34,286 bases of DNA from Spyradomonas excrementavium (GCA_018714005.1 DVOA01000093.1:1-34286), one strand, 5' to 3'. Shown: positions 15,906-23,339, counted from the first letter of the stretch. Notes: generated by a model from the letters alone, not told the origin. Program-made: numbers and translations.

Positions 15906-16799
15906 ATGATGAATTTTTTGCAAAATAAACAACTTGCGGCGTCACTTACCGTAATTTCAAATTTTATTCTTATTCTTTTTAAATTTCTTGCAGGCTTTTT
16001 ATCGGGAAGTATCAGTATAATTTCAGAGGCGGTGCATTCTTGCAGCGATTTGCTTGCGGCGGTCATAACGCTCGTTTCCGTGAAAAAATCTGAAAAACCC
16101 GCTGATGATGACCATCAGTTTGGCCATGGAAAGTATGAGGATTTTTCGGGTTTAGTGCAGGGCGTGCTTATAATAGCAGCGGCAGCCTATATTATATGGG
16201 AATCTGCGCAAAAATTGAGCGGAAAAGTCGAGCCAATGTCACATCCGGAGCTGGCCATCGGGGTAATGCTAATTTCTGTGCTTGTGAACTGGATTTTGTG
16301 CATTTATCTGTTCAAAGTTGCGAAAAATACGGATTCTATTGCAATTTACGCTGACGCAGAGCACCTGAGGACGGATATTTATTCCTCTTTTGCTGTTTTT
16401 GCAGGTCTGCTGGCAATCAAATTGACCGGCTGCCATTTTCTCGATCCTGTGATTGCTTTGCTTGTTGCGGCTTTTATTGTAAACTCCGGCTGGAAAATCT
16501 GCAGGGATTCTTCGGATAATTTGCTTGATGCGTCGCTTCCGCAGGCTGATATTGAGGCAATTGAAGAAATTATTAAAGGATATGAAGACATAAGGGATAT
16601 TAAAAACATAAAAACCCGAAAATCCGGCAAAGACAAGGAAATCGTGATAACTTTGCATGTTGACGGCCGAAAAACCATTGCTTTTGCGCACAGGCTTTGC
16701 GATGAAGTTGAATCAGCAGTCGAAAAACGGCTCGGTAATACGTCTGTCACGATTCATATTGAGCCTTTGAACTGCGAGCAGCCCGCACAGGTCAAATAG
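15906..16799 (+). CDS. Cation diffusion facilitator (CDF) family metal exporter
   Basis: 297 aa from the ATG at 15906; a TTG at 15888 would overlap the previous gene by 17 bp and lacks support. There are six TM helices followed by a cytoplasmic domain (~205-290). Metal site residues are visible: His44-x3-Asp48 in TM2 (EAVHSCSDL) and His153-x3-Asp157 in TM5 (AEHLRTDIY), the HD-HD arrangement typical of zinc-type CDF proteins. The loop motif HQFGHGKYE is characteristic. It exports Zn2+ or related divalent metals by proton exchange. It immediately follows the FliT-like gene and is convergent with the metallopeptidase gene, with an 87-bp coding overlap at the 3' ends. Confidence 0.92.
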   Translation: MMNFLQNKQLAASLTVISNFILILFKFLAGFLSGSISIISEAVHSCSDLLAAVITLVSVKKSEKPADDDHQFGHGKYEDFSGLVQGVLIIAAAAYIIWESAQKLSGKVEPMSHPELAIGVMLISVLVNWILCIYLFKVAKNTDSIAIYADAEHLRTDIYSSFAVFAGLLAIKLTGCHFLDPVIALLVAAFIVNSGWKICRDSSDNLLDASLPQADIEAIEEIIKGYEDIRDIKNIKTRKSGKDKEIVITLHVDGRKTIAFAHRLCDEVESAVEKRLGNTSVTIHIEPLNCEQPAQVK

Positions 16800-17588
16800 T
16801 TCCGCCAGTTTTCCGTAATGTCCGCTATTAAGCAGCTCAAAAAATCTTTCAAACGCCTGCGGAGCCAGTTTTTTGACCGTTTCTTTATCAACATAAAGCC
16901 CCTCGGCAAAACGTGCAAAAAGCTCTGACGGACGGGAATAATATTTGTTTAGCCTGTTAATTCTCGCTGAAATCCGCTTCATCATCCGCTGGTGCGATTT
17001 TAGATTTATATAAGCAGCAAAATATTCGTCAAACTGCGGAAAATCCGCAAGAAAATCCTTTGCGTAGTACGTTTTTATCCTGCCGGAGAACGGCGTTTTG
17101 ACTTTTACGCGGTCGTATTTGAGAAGATAGCGTGCGTCCGTTCTTTTTAGCGGTGAATCGAGCTTTTTATACGGTGCGGAGCGCTTAAAATCAGGGTATT
17201 TTGACTTGATTTTTGCGTCAAGCTCCTTTATTAAGGCTTTTTCACGAGTTTTCATATCGTTCAGGCGCTGCAATGCCGTATTTTTGTCCACGAATTTTGT
17301 TACCTCAAGCAATTCTTTTTCAATTTGAGCAGTGTTTTGCGTTTTGAAAAGCGTTTTAAGGCTTCCATGGTTCCTTGCAACATCGGGTTCCAGGCAATAA
17401 TGCGCATAATGCGCAAATTCATGCACAAGCACCTCGATTTTTCGCCCGACATCCAGAACGGACGAAATATCTATCCTGTTTTTCATAAAAAATCCCTGAT
17501 GTCCTCTTGCGCGGGTTCCGGTATTTACGCTGATTCCGCAGTCTTTTACAAATTTTACAAGGATTTTGAACTTTTCTTCAGGGCTCAT
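16713..17588 (-). CDS. HExxH zinc metallopeptidase-like protein
   Basis: 291 aa from the ATG at 17588, which overlaps the cutA stop by ATGA (translational coupling); an upstream in-frame ATG at 17609 is less likely. HEFAH at 56-60 (EVLVHEFAHYAHY) is a zinc-binding motif. Late in the protein, SRPSELFARFAEGLYVD supplies a candidate third ligand Glu, as in several gluzincin families. Between them is a basic helical region (KTREKALIKELDAKIKSKYPDFKR). There is no signal peptide, so it is cytoplasmic. I recognise no named family; it is not an obvious ImmA/IrrE. The last 29 codons lie inside the convergent CDF gene. Confidence 0.78.
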   Translation of the reverse strand: MSPEEKFKILVKFVKDCGISVNTGTRARGHQGFFMKNRIDISSVLDVGRKIEVLVHEFAHYAHYCLEPDVARNHGSLKTLFKTQNTAQIEKELLEVTKFVDKNTALQRLNDMKTREKALIKELDAKIKSKYPDFKRSAPYKKLDSPLKRTDARYLLKYDRVKVKTPFSGRIKTYYAKDFLADFPQFDEYFAAYINLKSHQRMMKRISARINRLNKYYSRPSELFARFAEGLYVDKETVKKLAPQAFERFFELLNSGHYGKLAELFDLCGLLAVQRLNMNRDRRITEPFFDC

Positions 17589-17899
17589 TTTGTTGAATCC
17601 GCAATCCACTTCAAATACTCATCATGCCCGAGCTCAACCGGCACAGCAACGATTTCGGGCACAGAATATTCATGCAGCGAGAGAATTTTCTCTTTTAATG
17701 CGTCAAATTTGGATTTTTGCGTCTTAATAATCAAAAGCAGCTCTTTATCCGTCTGAACCTGCCCCTCCCAGCGATAAACCGAGGTTACGCTGTCAATTAT
17801 ATTCACGCACGCAGCAAGCTGTTCGTCAACGAGCGAAGTTGCGATAAGGTTTGCGCTAAAATCATTTGGTACAGTGCAGTAAACAAGAATATTTTCCAT
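17585..17899 (-). CDS. cutA: Divalent-cation tolerance protein CutA
   Basis: 104 aa, full length for the family. CutA forms small trimers with a ferredoxin-like (PII-like) fold and is associated with divalent-metal tolerance, although its precise role is unsettled. Diagnostic stretches are CTVPNDFSANLIATSLVDEQLAACVNII, VYRWEGQVQTDKELLLIIKT and LHEYSVPEIVAVPVELGHDEYLKWI. It is the middle gene of a minus-strand operon: 13 nt after glcD, and its stop overlaps the metallopeptidase start (ATGA). Proximity to the CDF exporter may reflect a shared metal theme, but the two are transcribed toward each other. Confidence 0.95.
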   Translation of the reverse strand: MENILVYCTVPNDFSANLIATSLVDEQLAACVNIIDSVTSVYRWEGQVQTDKELLLIIKTQKSKFDALKEKILSLHEYSVPEIVAVPVELGHDEYLKWIADSTK

Positions 17900-17912
17900 A
17901 AATTGTTCCTTT

Positions 17913-19316
17913 TTAAATCATTTTGTGCGGATTTAGTATATTTTTCGGGTCAAAAAGCTTTTTAATCGACCTCATTACGTTCAGCGTGTCATTTCCGAGC
18001 GCCTGCGGCAAGAATTCGGCTTTCTGGCAGCCAATCCCATGCTCTCCGGAAAGCGTTCCGCCAAGACTCAATGAAAGCTCAAATAATTCGGCTTTTGCTT
18101 TTTGAAAATTGCATTTTTGCGCCTCATCGCGCAAATCCAGAGCAAAATTCGGATGAATATTGCCGTCGCCGATGTGCCCCATTATCATAGTGATAAGATT
18201 GTACTTTTCGGAAATCCTTTCAATGCCCTTTGCCAGCTCATAAATCTTTGAGCGCGGCACAACAACATCCTCTGTAATCACATTTGGCGCTAATTTTGCA
18301 CATGCCCCAAAAGAAGCCCGTCTTGCTGTCCAGATTCGCTTTTTGTGCTCTTCATCGCGGGCGCATTCTATGTGCGAAGAATGAAATTTGCCGCATTCTG
18401 ACACAACAAGCTCCTGCTGGTGCTCCACAGAGGCCTTGTCGCCGTCAACTTCAATCAGCAAAACCGCTTCTTTGTCGCATAAAAGCCCGGACGGGAAAAA
18501 TTGTTCGATTGTCTGGAGTGTTTTTTTATCAAGTAAATCGACAACCGACGGTGTGAGATGATTATTTATAATCGAGCTGACCGCGTTCACAGCGTCGTCA
18601 AGGCGGTCAAAATATGCAAGCAGCACATTTGAGCATTCAGGTTTGGGAATAAGCTTTAAAACAGCCTCTGTAACAATCCCTAAAGTGCCCTCGGAGCCCG
18701 TAAAAAGCTGTGTAAGGTTGTATCCCGTTACGTTTTTTGGCGTTTGGGCGCCTGTGCGAATGATTTTTCCGTCCGCAAGCACAACCTCCAAATCCAGCAC
18801 GTAATCTTTCACTGTTCCGTATTTAAACGCCCTCGGCCCGCCCGAAGAAAGCGCAATTCCGCCGCCGATAGTTGATACAGCGAGGTTTGACGGGTCAGGC
18901 GGATAAAATAACCCTGCTTTTTCGGCTTCTTTTTGGATATCGGCAATAACTGCCCCCGGCTGTACGCGGCAGGTTAAATTGTTGATGTTGAGTTCCAAAA
19001 TTTTGTTCATTTTTGAAAAATGAAGAATGATTCCGCCATCGACAGGTGCGCAGCCGCCCGCGTGGTTGGTTCCAGCGCCGCGCGCAATGACAGGAATGTT
19101 GTAGCGGTTTGCAATTTTCATTATATTGGCTGTTTGTCCGGTGGTTTCAGGGAAAACGACCATGCATGGCTTATCCGCCTTAAATTCAAGGTGCGCGCAA
19201 TCATACGCGTAGGCATAAACCCCCTCTAAATCGGCGATTATGTTATCTTCTCCGGCAATATTCTTAATTTCTTCATAAATTCCGCGCTCAAAGCGGATAT
19301 TTTTATCTAAAAGCAT
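17913..19316 (-). CDS. glcD: FAD-linked oxidase, GlcD-type (glycolate/D-lactate dehydrogenase subunit)
   Basis: 467 aa. The FAD-binding PCMH domain is at ~45-225: IARGAGTNHAGGCAPVDGG, then PPDPSNLAVSTIGGGIALSSGG, then GTVKDYVLDLEVVLADG and LFTGSEGTLGIVTE. The C-terminal FAD-oxidase domain ends with MGHIGDGNIHPNF and GGTLSGEHGIGCQKAEFL. The family oxidises D-2-hydroxy acids such as glycolate or D-lactate; substrate choice cannot be read. No FeS subunit (GlcF) or GlcE is adjacent, so it may work alone. On the minus strand TATAAT (19323-19328) lies only 6 nt before the ATG, which would give an almost leaderless mRNA; AGG directly precedes the ATG. First gene of the operon with cutA. Confidence 0.9.
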   Translation of the reverse strand: MLLDKNIRFERGIYEEIKNIAGEDNIIADLEGVYAYAYDCAHLEFKADKPCMVVFPETTGQTANIMKIANRYNIPVIARGAGTNHAGGCAPVDGGIILHFSKMNKILELNINNLTCRVQPGAVIADIQKEAEKAGLFYPPDPSNLAVSTIGGGIALSSGGPRAFKYGTVKDYVLDLEVVLADGKIIRTGAQTPKNVTGYNLTQLFTGSEGTLGIVTEAVLKLIPKPECSNVLLAYFDRLDDAVNAVSSIINNHLTPSVVDLLDKKTLQTIEQFFPSGLLCDKEAVLLIEVDGDKASVEHQQELVVSECGKFHSSHIECARDEEHKKRIWTARRASFGACAKLAPNVITEDVVVPRSKIYELAKGIERISEKYNLITMIMGHIGDGNIHPNFALDLRDEAQKCNFQKAKAELFELSLSLGGTLSGEHGIGCQKAEFLPQALGNDTLNVMRSIKKLFDPKNILNPHKMI

Positions 19317-19342
19317 ACCTAGATTATACTCTATAAACTTCT

Positions 19343-19370
19343 CATTTTAAAATTCTTAAGAACATTTTAA
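19343..19370. promoter_or_regulatory. Three 10-bp-spaced half-sites between glcD and the HtrA gene
   Basis: CATTTTAA at 19343-19350 and again at 19363-19370 flank the similar ATTCTTAA at 19352-19359. The spacing is about one helical turn, the arrangement used by OmpR/PhoB-family regulators. It lies between divergent genes. Confidence 0.4.
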
Positions 19371-19464
19371 TAATAAATGTAATATCTCTTCCAAGTACCC
19401 GTCTAATGATTATAAAAATCACAACGCCGCCTGATAATGTGGAAAATACAAGAGGAGAGAGATT

Positions 19465-20172
19465 ATGCAGAAATTCTTTGTTACGATTATGTCCCTGTTG
19501 ATTATGTCAACCGCCGCGCAGAAAGCAGAATGCGGGATTATTCCTATGAACAGGTTTGATGAAGATGAGGCTGTGGCAGAGATTTATGAAAAAATTACTC
19601 CCGCGATAGTTTCGGTTGAAGCGGACTTAAAAGACGGGCTTTCCAGCGGTACGGGCTGCATAATTGATTCAAAAGGCATAATTCTCACCAGTTCCCATGT
19701 AATTGACTCCGCAACAAATATTCAGGTCACAATGTCAACCGGAGAAGTCTTCAAAGGCGAAACTTTATCGCTTCTCGGCAAGGATAAAGACCTCGCATTG
19801 ATAAAAATTAGCCCCAAAAGGCCGCTTCCTACTTTAAAACTCGGAGATTCCGAAAAAGTAAAGGTCGGGCAGCGCGTTCTGGCTATCGGGAACCCTTTTG
19901 GCTTTAACGGCACGCTCACAACCGGTATTGTGTCAAGAATTGATTATACAAAGAACAAAATTCAGACGGACGCTGCCATAAACCCGGGAAATTCAGGCGG
20001 GCCAATTCTCAATATTCATGGAGAGGTTATCGGAATCAGCCAATCTATTTACAATCCCGATAATAACATCTCAAACATCGGAATCGGTTTTGCAGTGCCG
20101 GTAAATGAGGCAAAAAACTTTATAAAACTCACGCTTTCCGGAAATTACATCTCAAAGGCGGATGAAAAGTAA
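19465..20172 (+). CDS. Exported HtrA/DegP-type serine protease without PDZ domain
   Basis: 235 aa. The N-terminus is a signal peptide (~1-23). The trypsin-like S1C domain has the catalytic triad His78 (LTSSHVID), Asp109 (GKDKDLALIKI) and Ser177 (INPGNSGGPIL). GTGCIIDSKGIILTSSHV, LAIGNPFGFNGTLTTGIVS and GIGFAVPVNEA are HtrA signatures. DegP/DegQ/DegS carry one or two PDZ domains after the protease; here the protein ends ~25 residues beyond GFAVPV, so regulation by PDZ-bound peptides is absent. Likely a periplasmic quality-control protease. AGAGGAGAGAG precedes the ATG. Its stop overlaps the start of the next small frame by one base (TAATG). Confidence 0.92.
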   Translation: MQKFFVTIMSLLIMSTAAQKAECGIIPMNRFDEDEAVAEIYEKITPAIVSVEADLKDGLSSGTGCIIDSKGIILTSSHVIDSATNIQVTMSTGEVFKGETLSLLGKDKDLALIKISPKRPLPTLKLGDSEKVKVGQRVLAIGNPFGFNGTLTTGIVSRIDYTKNKIQTDAAINPGNSGGPILNIHGEVIGISQSIYNPDNNISNIGIGFAVPVNEAKNFIKLTLSGNYISKADEK

Positions 20173-20490
20173 TGCACGAAACCACTACAAACGACCTTTT
20201 TTACAATCTTGATGATATTCGCAATCTGTTTTTTAAAGCAGATTGCGATAAATTCTACAAAGGGTATAAAATCAGCCGCCAACTTTCTCTATGGTCGCAT
20301 GAAACCTGCCCTCAGGTTGTTTATTTTAGGAAATTAATAAAAAGTTGAACTTTTAATCGAAAATGTCATGCTGATCTTTTTTCAGCAGCTCATAAGCGAA
20401 AACAATGAAACAAGCTCAGGGCGGCAGTATATTATGTTTTTTGTAAACTTGTATATAAGTCTTTTTTCGCAGGGCTGGACAAAGTTTTGA
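20172..20490 (+). pseudogene. Small gene apparently split by a frameshift in an A5 tract
   Basis: An ATG at 20172, overlapping the HtrA stop, opens a 58-codon frame ending TGA at 20346-20348. A second frame is open from about 20344 to the TGA at 20488-20490 (48 codons). The two join smoothly if one A of the A5 run at 20339-20343 is removed, giving ~105 aa: DLFYNLDDIRNLFFKADCDK ... VVYFRKLIK then VELLIENVMLIFFQQLISEN ... LFSQGWTKF. There is no recognised family. It could be a decayed gene, a sequencing error in a homopolymer, or a programmed frameshift. If the first frame is the real product, it is a 58-aa protein translationally coupled to the protease. Confidence 0.5.
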
Positions 20491-20874
20491 TTTTGTGCAT
20501 AAATATAAAAGCAGATAAGTAAAAGAACTTGGAAAATGAGAATAAGAAAGTACCAAAAACGCTGTTTCTATACTAACTCGAAAGCTTTACATGATGTTAA
20601 AGCAGCTTTGCGCTGTAAATAAATTTATGTAAGGTCTTTTGAGGAATCAGAAGGCTTTTTTGTTGCTTTAAACCAAAAATTTAAACCTTTTGTAACAAAA
20701 AACAAAAAAATTAGCACATTTTTCAATTCAGAAGCTTTAAAAGTACATAAAAATTAAATGGAGAATTAATAAAATGAGAAATAACCGACGATACACAAGG
20801 AAAAACTCAAAAATCGTATTAGTTATGAATTTGGTTTGGGGTCTATAATCCCTGACCTTGTGTAAAGGAAAATT
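20491..20874. other. Gene-free stretch with inverted repeats and a possible leader ORF
   Basis: No convincing gene. It contains GCTTTA/TAAAGC near 20590, a 9-bp inverted repeat TTTTTTGTT (20656-20664)/AACAAAAAA (20694-20702) enclosing TTTAAA pairs, and a 24-codon frame (20774-20848) with GGAG 10 nt upstream. TACACAAGG (20792-20800) is repeated inverted as CCTTGTGTA (20856-20864), just ahead of the ribosome site of the next gene. TATAAT at 20844-20849 could be a -10 box, but no good -35 is present. Confidence 0.45.
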
Positions 20875-22248
20875 ATGTCGTTAAAAATTGTATCAACATT
20901 TGGTGACCACACCTCATTATATCCACTAGCCGTAAAAGATTGCGTAAACAGTTTAGGTATGACTGCGTTTTCATACGACGCAGGCGGCAAAATCGAAGCA
21001 AAAGACAGATTTATAGACGAATTCGGCACTCAGGCAATTTGGCTCGGCGGTTTACCGTTTTTCAAATGGGCTTTCAACAAAACCGCATATAAAGCCGCAA
21101 AATTAAACCCGAATATCGACATGCGGCTCGTTGCTGACAAAGATCAGTTTGAAGTTGCAACAAAATATGCAAAAAAATACGCGAAAAAATTAGAGGATAA
21201 AAACCTCATAAATTCACTTACCGACGCGGGCAAACAATCAAAACTTTTCAGAAATCTTTTCCTTTCTAAATTTGCAACCGCAACAGCTTTAACGCTGGGC
21301 TCTTTCTTCACGCTCGTTAAGCTTAAACAGGAATATACAAAGAAGCAAATTGAAAAAGAATTCTGGGAAAAGAAAGCAAAAGAGGGCTTTTACAAAAACG
21401 ATGTGGCAAAAAGTCAGGCATTTAAAGGCTTTGCAGCGAATTCCGCTCCAAAAACAGCAGAAGCTGACAATTCAAAAAAATCCCCCTCCTTTAAAGGCGC
21501 AGCAAGCTTTATGCAAAGTTTCATGTTCGACCCTGTAAAAAACCTTTTCATTGTTGATGCAGGAATCACGGGCGAAAGACTCGCAAGCTCAAGAACAAAA
21601 TCCGAATTCGTTGAATATTCTATTAAAGAAGGCAGTTTGCTGCTGTTTATGTACGTTGCCGGAAGATACGTACAAAAAGGAATCGAAAAATTGAGCGAAA
21701 AAATCTTCAAAAAACCGATTGAGCTCCATGCCGAGTTCCTCGCTTCTGATGAGCTGAAAAATTCGATTTCCAGCGGCAAAATCAACAAAGATTTAGAAAC
21801 TTTCTCAAAAATTGTTGACAACAAAAAAGCCATTTATGAATTCTTCTATGCTGATAAGAATTCGGGCAATATTATTGTTCAGGCGGCTAAAAAATCGGGA
21901 ATTCTTTCTACTTTGAAAGACGCGTCCAAAAAAGATACAGGATTAATCAACCCTCACCAGTATATTGACGCTGAAAAAATGAAAGAACTTGCCAACAACC
22001 TGAAAAAAGTATCTGAAAGTTACAAAAAATCAGGCGAGGGGCTTGAACAGTTCCTTAAAAAAGCAACAAATCTTAAAATTGGTTCTGTTGCTGCGAATAT
22101 TGGCGTTTCCTGCCTGTTCCTCGGGCTGATTGTTCCTTATGCAATGCTAAAATACAGAGAAAAACAGAACGGCAATAAGGAATTCCACGTCCAGAAGCAG
22201 ATTCAGCAAAATCTTGAGAACAATTTCAAAGCAAGATACAATGCCTAG
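20875..22248 (+). CDS. Lineage-specific membrane protein with FKG motifs
   Basis: 457 aa, no signal peptide, unknown function. Hydrophobic segments are at ~129-149 (FLSKFATATALTLGSFFTL), ~253-266 (SLLLFMYVAGRYV) and ~402-425 (GSVAANIGVSCLFLGLIVPYA). The rest is Lys-rich and helical, with paired stretches such as KYAKKYAKKLEDKN and EYTKKQIEKEFWEKKAKEG. Two short motifs, AFKGFAA (FKG at 183-185) and SFKGAAS (206-208), flank a Ser/Lys-rich linker; the same FKG core occurs in the product of 22561. AAAGGA lies ~6 nt before the ATG. It resembles the product of 9183 in general architecture. I recall similar orphan membrane proteins in Gastranaerophilales-type genomes but know no role. Confidence 0.78.
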   Translation: MSLKIVSTFGDHTSLYPLAVKDCVNSLGMTAFSYDAGGKIEAKDRFIDEFGTQAIWLGGLPFFKWAFNKTAYKAAKLNPNIDMRLVADKDQFEVATKYAKKYAKKLEDKNLINSLTDAGKQSKLFRNLFLSKFATATALTLGSFFTLVKLKQEYTKKQIEKEFWEKKAKEGFYKNDVAKSQAFKGFAANSAPKTAEADNSKKSPSFKGAASFMQSFMFDPVKNLFIVDAGITGERLASSRTKSEFVEYSIKEGSLLLFMYVAGRYVQKGIEKLSEKIFKKPIELHAEFLASDELKNSISSGKINKDLETFSKIVDNKKAIYEFFYADKNSGNIIVQAAKKSGILSTLKDASKKDTGLINPHQYIDAEKMKELANNLKKVSESYKKSGEGLEQFLKKATNLKIGSVAANIGVSCLFLGLIVPYAMLKYREKQNGNKEFHVQKQIQQNLENNFKARYNA

Positions 22249-22365
22249 CGCAAAATGAACGCCTTATACCATAAGGCCACCATGCTTTTAAAGTAAATGT
22301 AAATTTTTATTAAAATTAATATTAAAATGTTATCATTTTTTCCTAAAATGATTTACTATAACATG

Positions 22366-22428
22366 TAACAAATCCCCAAATCTCCTCCCAAGATTATGAA
22401 GTATAAGCAGCAAGGCTGCTTTTTTTTT
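22366..22428 (+). ncRNA. Candidate small RNA with C-rich anti-Shine-Dalgarno stretch
   Basis: A possible promoter, TTATCA (22330-22335)-18-TACTAT (22354-22359), would start transcription near 22366. The short transcript has AATCCCCAAATCTCCTCCCA (22371-22390), whose CTCCTCCC is complementary to ribosome-binding sites. It ends in the strong terminator at 22405-22428. No open frame fits. The alternative is the trailer of the gene ending at 22248. Confidence 0.35.
22405..22428 (+). terminator. Rho-independent terminator
   Basis: AAGCAGC-AAG-GCTGCTT (22405-22421) is a perfect 7-bp stem with a 3-nt loop and continues directly into eight Ts (22421-22428). It lies 157 nt after the nearest upstream stop codon. 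Confidence 0.92.
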
Positions 22429-22560
22429 GCGTAAACTATTTTAATCTTGACTTAATTGTTAAAAAATCTTAATAATAGAGTATGCAAATAGCAAATTTTT
22501 GTTTTATGATACTTAAAGCAAACGTAAAAGAATTTTAAGTTAAGTTCTAATGGAGAAAAA

Positions 22561-23268
22561 ATGTTAAACGTTTCAATGAATTGCTCACCTATCCGCCCCT
22601 CATTTGCAAGAAATGAAGACCGAATCAGACGGCGTAATGAAATGCTCGATGATATGTCGGTTACAACGCGTGTTCTCAAGGATAGAAACGCTGATGATGA
22701 AACTAAAGCCCGTGAGCTGGACAAATTGGGTAATAAAATTTCTAAATCTATGAATCCGACAAGCCCTTTTAAAACTGTTGTCGTAACCGGAATCACTACA
22801 GGAACGGGATTTTTGCTCGGAAGAAAAATTGTTGGCAAACGCGCCCTTGAAATCGTAGGAAAAAACACAAAAATCCTCGATAATCTCTCTGCAAAAACAG
22901 AAAAAATGTTCAATAGATTAAAAGGCATTAAATCCAGCGAAGAAAAAACTTTCAAAGGCTTTATGACAAGATTGGCTAATGATTTAACACAAAAACTTGA
23001 AAAAGCAGGCACGAAAAATATTTCTGTTGACGAATTAAAAACACTTCAGGAAAATCCTGCACAACTCAGAAAAACTATTGCACAAAACCTGACCAAAGAC
23101 GGAATTACCACTACTGGAGCACTTGTTGGTGCCGGTGCCGGCTTTGAACAGGGCGTCAGAGATAACGATAAAAACGGAAAACCCGATGTTATCCAGAATC
23201 TTCAGGAAGCAAGCACAATGTCAACCTTTATGAAAGCTTTAAACCTCGCTTCTGACATTGCATGCTAA
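22561..23268 (+). CDS. Hypothetical membrane-associated protein with FKG motif and Ca-loop-like sequence
   Basis: 235 aa, unknown function, no signal peptide. One hydrophobic segment is at ~72-92 (TVVVTGITTGTGFLLGRKIVG), with a second small Gly/Ala-rich one near 185-198 (GALVGAGAGFEQG). The remainder is charged and helical (RNEDRIRRRNEMLDDM, LANDLTQKLEKAG). TFKGF (FKG at 131-133) matches the motif in the product of 20875. DNDKNGKPD (201-209) fits the DxDxNGxxD pattern of EF-hand, dockerin or thrombospondin-3 calcium loops, here a single copy. GGAG lies upstream of the ATG, and a terminator follows at 23288. Probably one of a lineage-specific set with its upstream neighbour. Confidence 0.75.
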   Translation: MLNVSMNCSPIRPSFARNEDRIRRRNEMLDDMSVTTRVLKDRNADDETKARELDKLGNKISKSMNPTSPFKTVVVTGITTGTGFLLGRKIVGKRALEIVGKNTKILDNLSAKTEKMFNRLKGIKSSEEKTFKGFMTRLANDLTQKLEKAGTKNISVDELKTLQENPAQLRKTIAQNLTKDGITTTGALVGAGAGFEQGVRDNDKNGKPDVIQNLQEASTMSTFMKALNLASDIAC

Positions 23269-23287
23269 TAAAATAACAAATTCTCAT

Positions 23288-23323
23288 AAAAAAACTGCTT
23301 CCCCGACCGGAGGCAGTTTTTTT
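23288..23323 (+). terminator. Rho-independent terminator
   Basis: AAAAACTGCTTCC and GGAGGCAGTTTTT form a 13-bp stem with one G-U pair around a 6-nt loop, followed by Ts. It lies ~20 nt after the stop of the gene at 22561-23268 and only ~17 nt before folP. Confidence 0.88.
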
Positions 23324-23339
23324 ATGCTAATCTGATTTT

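Larger units (their letters stand above)
22249..22560. other. Intergenic stretch: hairpin, possible small RNA, promoter
   Basis: It holds GCCTTAT-ACC-ATAAGGC (22261-22277), a perfect 7-bp stem without a T-run 12 nt after the previous stop. A C-rich stretch followed by a clear terminator comes next (see 22366-22428). TTGACT (22447-22452)-17-TAATAA (22470-22475) is a possible promoter for the gene at 22561. Nothing coding is seen. Confidence 0.55.

Noticed and set aside
16713..17588. ImmA/IrrE-type antitoxin partner of the XRE regulator
   Set aside because: The HEFAH protein lacks recognisable ImmA features and lies 5 kb away on the opposite strand in a cutA operon.
1133..22370. Recurring intergenic ATGTAAC (near 1137, 8404, 22363)
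   Set aside because: Seven bases in AT-rich spacers recur by chance, with no constant position relative to genes.
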